From Candidatus Hydrogenedentota bacterium (GTDB lineage: Bacteria; Hydrogenedentota; Hydrogenedentia; Hydrogenedentales; JAJRTN01), in assembly GCA_024278275.1 (NCBI GenBank), contig JAJRTN010000088.1, positions 1-52,228 on the forward strand: a DNA stretch of 52,228 bases, in the 5' to 3' direction. Of the stretch, positions 51,688 to 52,228 are shown piece after piece. The notes beneath the pieces were generated by a model. That model was not told the origin of the DNA. It saw only the letters and a list, made by a program, of their open reading frames with translations, and searched no databases. The translations under genes were made by a program, and so were the position numbers. Numbering within the stretch: the stretch's first letter is position 1; each line of letters starts with the position of its first letter.

Positions 51688-52111
51688 GGCGCCATATCGG
51701 TTTGCAATACCCACAGACCGAAAGGCCCGTGGCGGATCCCTCCCCTTCCGCCGCGGGCCGTTTCGCTTCCGGCATCACGGACGAAAAAAAGGTGCCGCCC
51801 ATCAGGAGACACCGAGTTCATATGGCCATATGTACAACTCCGCCATCTGGTGCAACCACGGTTTCTTCGAGTATTCAGGTTACCATGTCGCTTCGCTTTC
51901 GCAAAAGAGGACTTTCGCTTGTCCCTTTGACCTTTTGACCTTTGGCTTCCATTCACTCCGTTTCCAGCTGAAACAAACACTAAACCTAGAAAGCGAATGC
52001 TTCTTTTCTATAATGGCCCACCAATTCCCTTGAAAACTGCCCTGACTGACCCTTCAATGAATGCTTAAGTATTTTCTGCAACTCTTCCCTTAGAGGGTGT
52101 TTGCAAAGGCC
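51688..52111. other. Intergenic region at right end
   Basis: Holds the HU-downstream hairpin, a 14-base perfect palindrome CATATGGCCATATG (51819-51832), and an AT-rich stretch with TATAAT-like sequence (TCTATAATGG around 52010). No gene is supported before the transposase tail. GAGGGTGTTTGCAAA near 52094-52108 may be the terminal repeat of the insertion sequence. Confidence 0.5.
51719..51765 (+). terminator. Hairpin downstream of HU gene
   Basis: Arms 51719-51736 and 51747-51765 pair over 18 bases with one G-T wobble and one bulge, around a 10-base pyrimidine loop, 31 bases after the stop. The T-tract is short and interrupted (TTTCGCTT). Confidence 0.6.
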
Positions 52112-52228
52112 CTATGCCTTTGGGTGGGGCAACCTTTTGCTCATGAGGTTTATCATGGCGATGAGCACCATGGCTTCGCTGTTCTCGGTCAATTGCTCAT
52201 AGTCCTTTGAGAGCCTTCGGTATCTGCC
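52112..52228 (-). CDS. IS5-family-like transposase, C-terminal fragment at window edge
   Basis: The last 38 residues of a transposase enter from the right edge on the minus strand: RRLSKDYEQLTENSEAMVLI followed by AMINLMSKRLP and a stop at 52112. This RR(L)SKDYE..T..SEA..L.AM...M.RRL ending is characteristic of IS5-family DDE transposases. The rest lies outside the window, so completeness cannot be judged. Confidence 0.8.
   Translation of the reverse strand, partial: GRYRRLSKDYEQLTENSEAMVLIAMINLMSKRLPHPKA

Noticed and set aside
51819-51832. CATATGGCCATATG palindrome as a regulatory site
   Set aside because: A single 14-base palindrome with no nearby gene start; chance or restriction-type symmetry is sufficient explanation.
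46929-52032. Possible short repeat ATGGCCCA(T/C)CAATTCC at 46933 and 52012
   Set aside because: Only about 17 bases match and no other copy was found, so it may be coincidence.
1-52228. tRNA, rRNA or CRISPR array
   Set aside because: No T-loop-type GGTTCGAATCC context, conserved rRNA blocks or regularly spaced repeats were seen by eye.

Overview
The window (about 52 kb, GC-rich, high coding density) looks like chromosomal DNA of a Gram-negative bacterium from the Planctomycetes/Verrucomicrobia/Lentisphaerae/Hydrogenedentes part of the tree. This is inferred from gene content: many exported type I sulfatases, a type II-like prepilin with an H-X10-DG tail motif, a Ser/Thr kinase fused to a SUMF1-like domain, and zinc-ribbon/TPR proteins. 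No rRNA or tRNA gene was seen, so the phylum cannot be fixed from the sequence.

Layout. 1-4.7 kb (+): zwf (cut by the left edge), pgl, a Kef-type antiporter and an M23 lipoprotein. 4.7-12.5 kb (-): a catabolic-looking block with a TIM-barrel-like secreted protein, three sulfatases and an MFS carrier. 13-17 kb: a lone short flagellin (+), a fourth sulfatase (-) and argH (-). 17-20 kb (+): an ECF sigma/anti-sigma pair and a prepilin. 20.4-24.7 kb: an AMMECR1/Memo pair (-) and an EF-G paralogue (+) with a clear promoter and terminator. 24.8-30.5 kb (-): a six-gene envelope-acylation operon. 31-38 kb: a LysM/M23 peptidase, a GT2, a broken sulfatase, an ABC binding protein plus ATPase without permease, and a B12-type radical SAM enzyme. 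38-45.5 kb (-): kinase-SUMF1, mfd, purA, rpsD. 45.8-52.2 kb: a transposase remnant, a small membrane protein, two TPR proteins, a degenerate phosphoesterase, HU, and the tail of an IS5-like transposase at the right edge.

Most striking is the 24.8-30.5 kb operon. In transcription order it encodes a membrane-anchored SGNH protein (DltD-like), a 45-residue single-span peptide ending in FRYQAF (the FxYxxF ending of DltX), an MBOAT acyltransferase (DltB-like), an AMP-forming ligase (DltA-like), an 80-residue carrier protein (DltC-like) and a GT87-type mannosyltransferase. Every part of a Gram-positive D-alanylation machine is represented, but in a genome that looks Gram-negative and coupled to a glycosyltransferase. 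The acyl group and the acceptor glycan are unknown.

A second theme is a family of dispersed intergenic repeats (five clear copies, both orientations) with an ATTCCC-N8-GGGAAT core in its long form. They sit between transcription units at 8.8, 12.7, 18.8, 30.9 and 43.3 kb.
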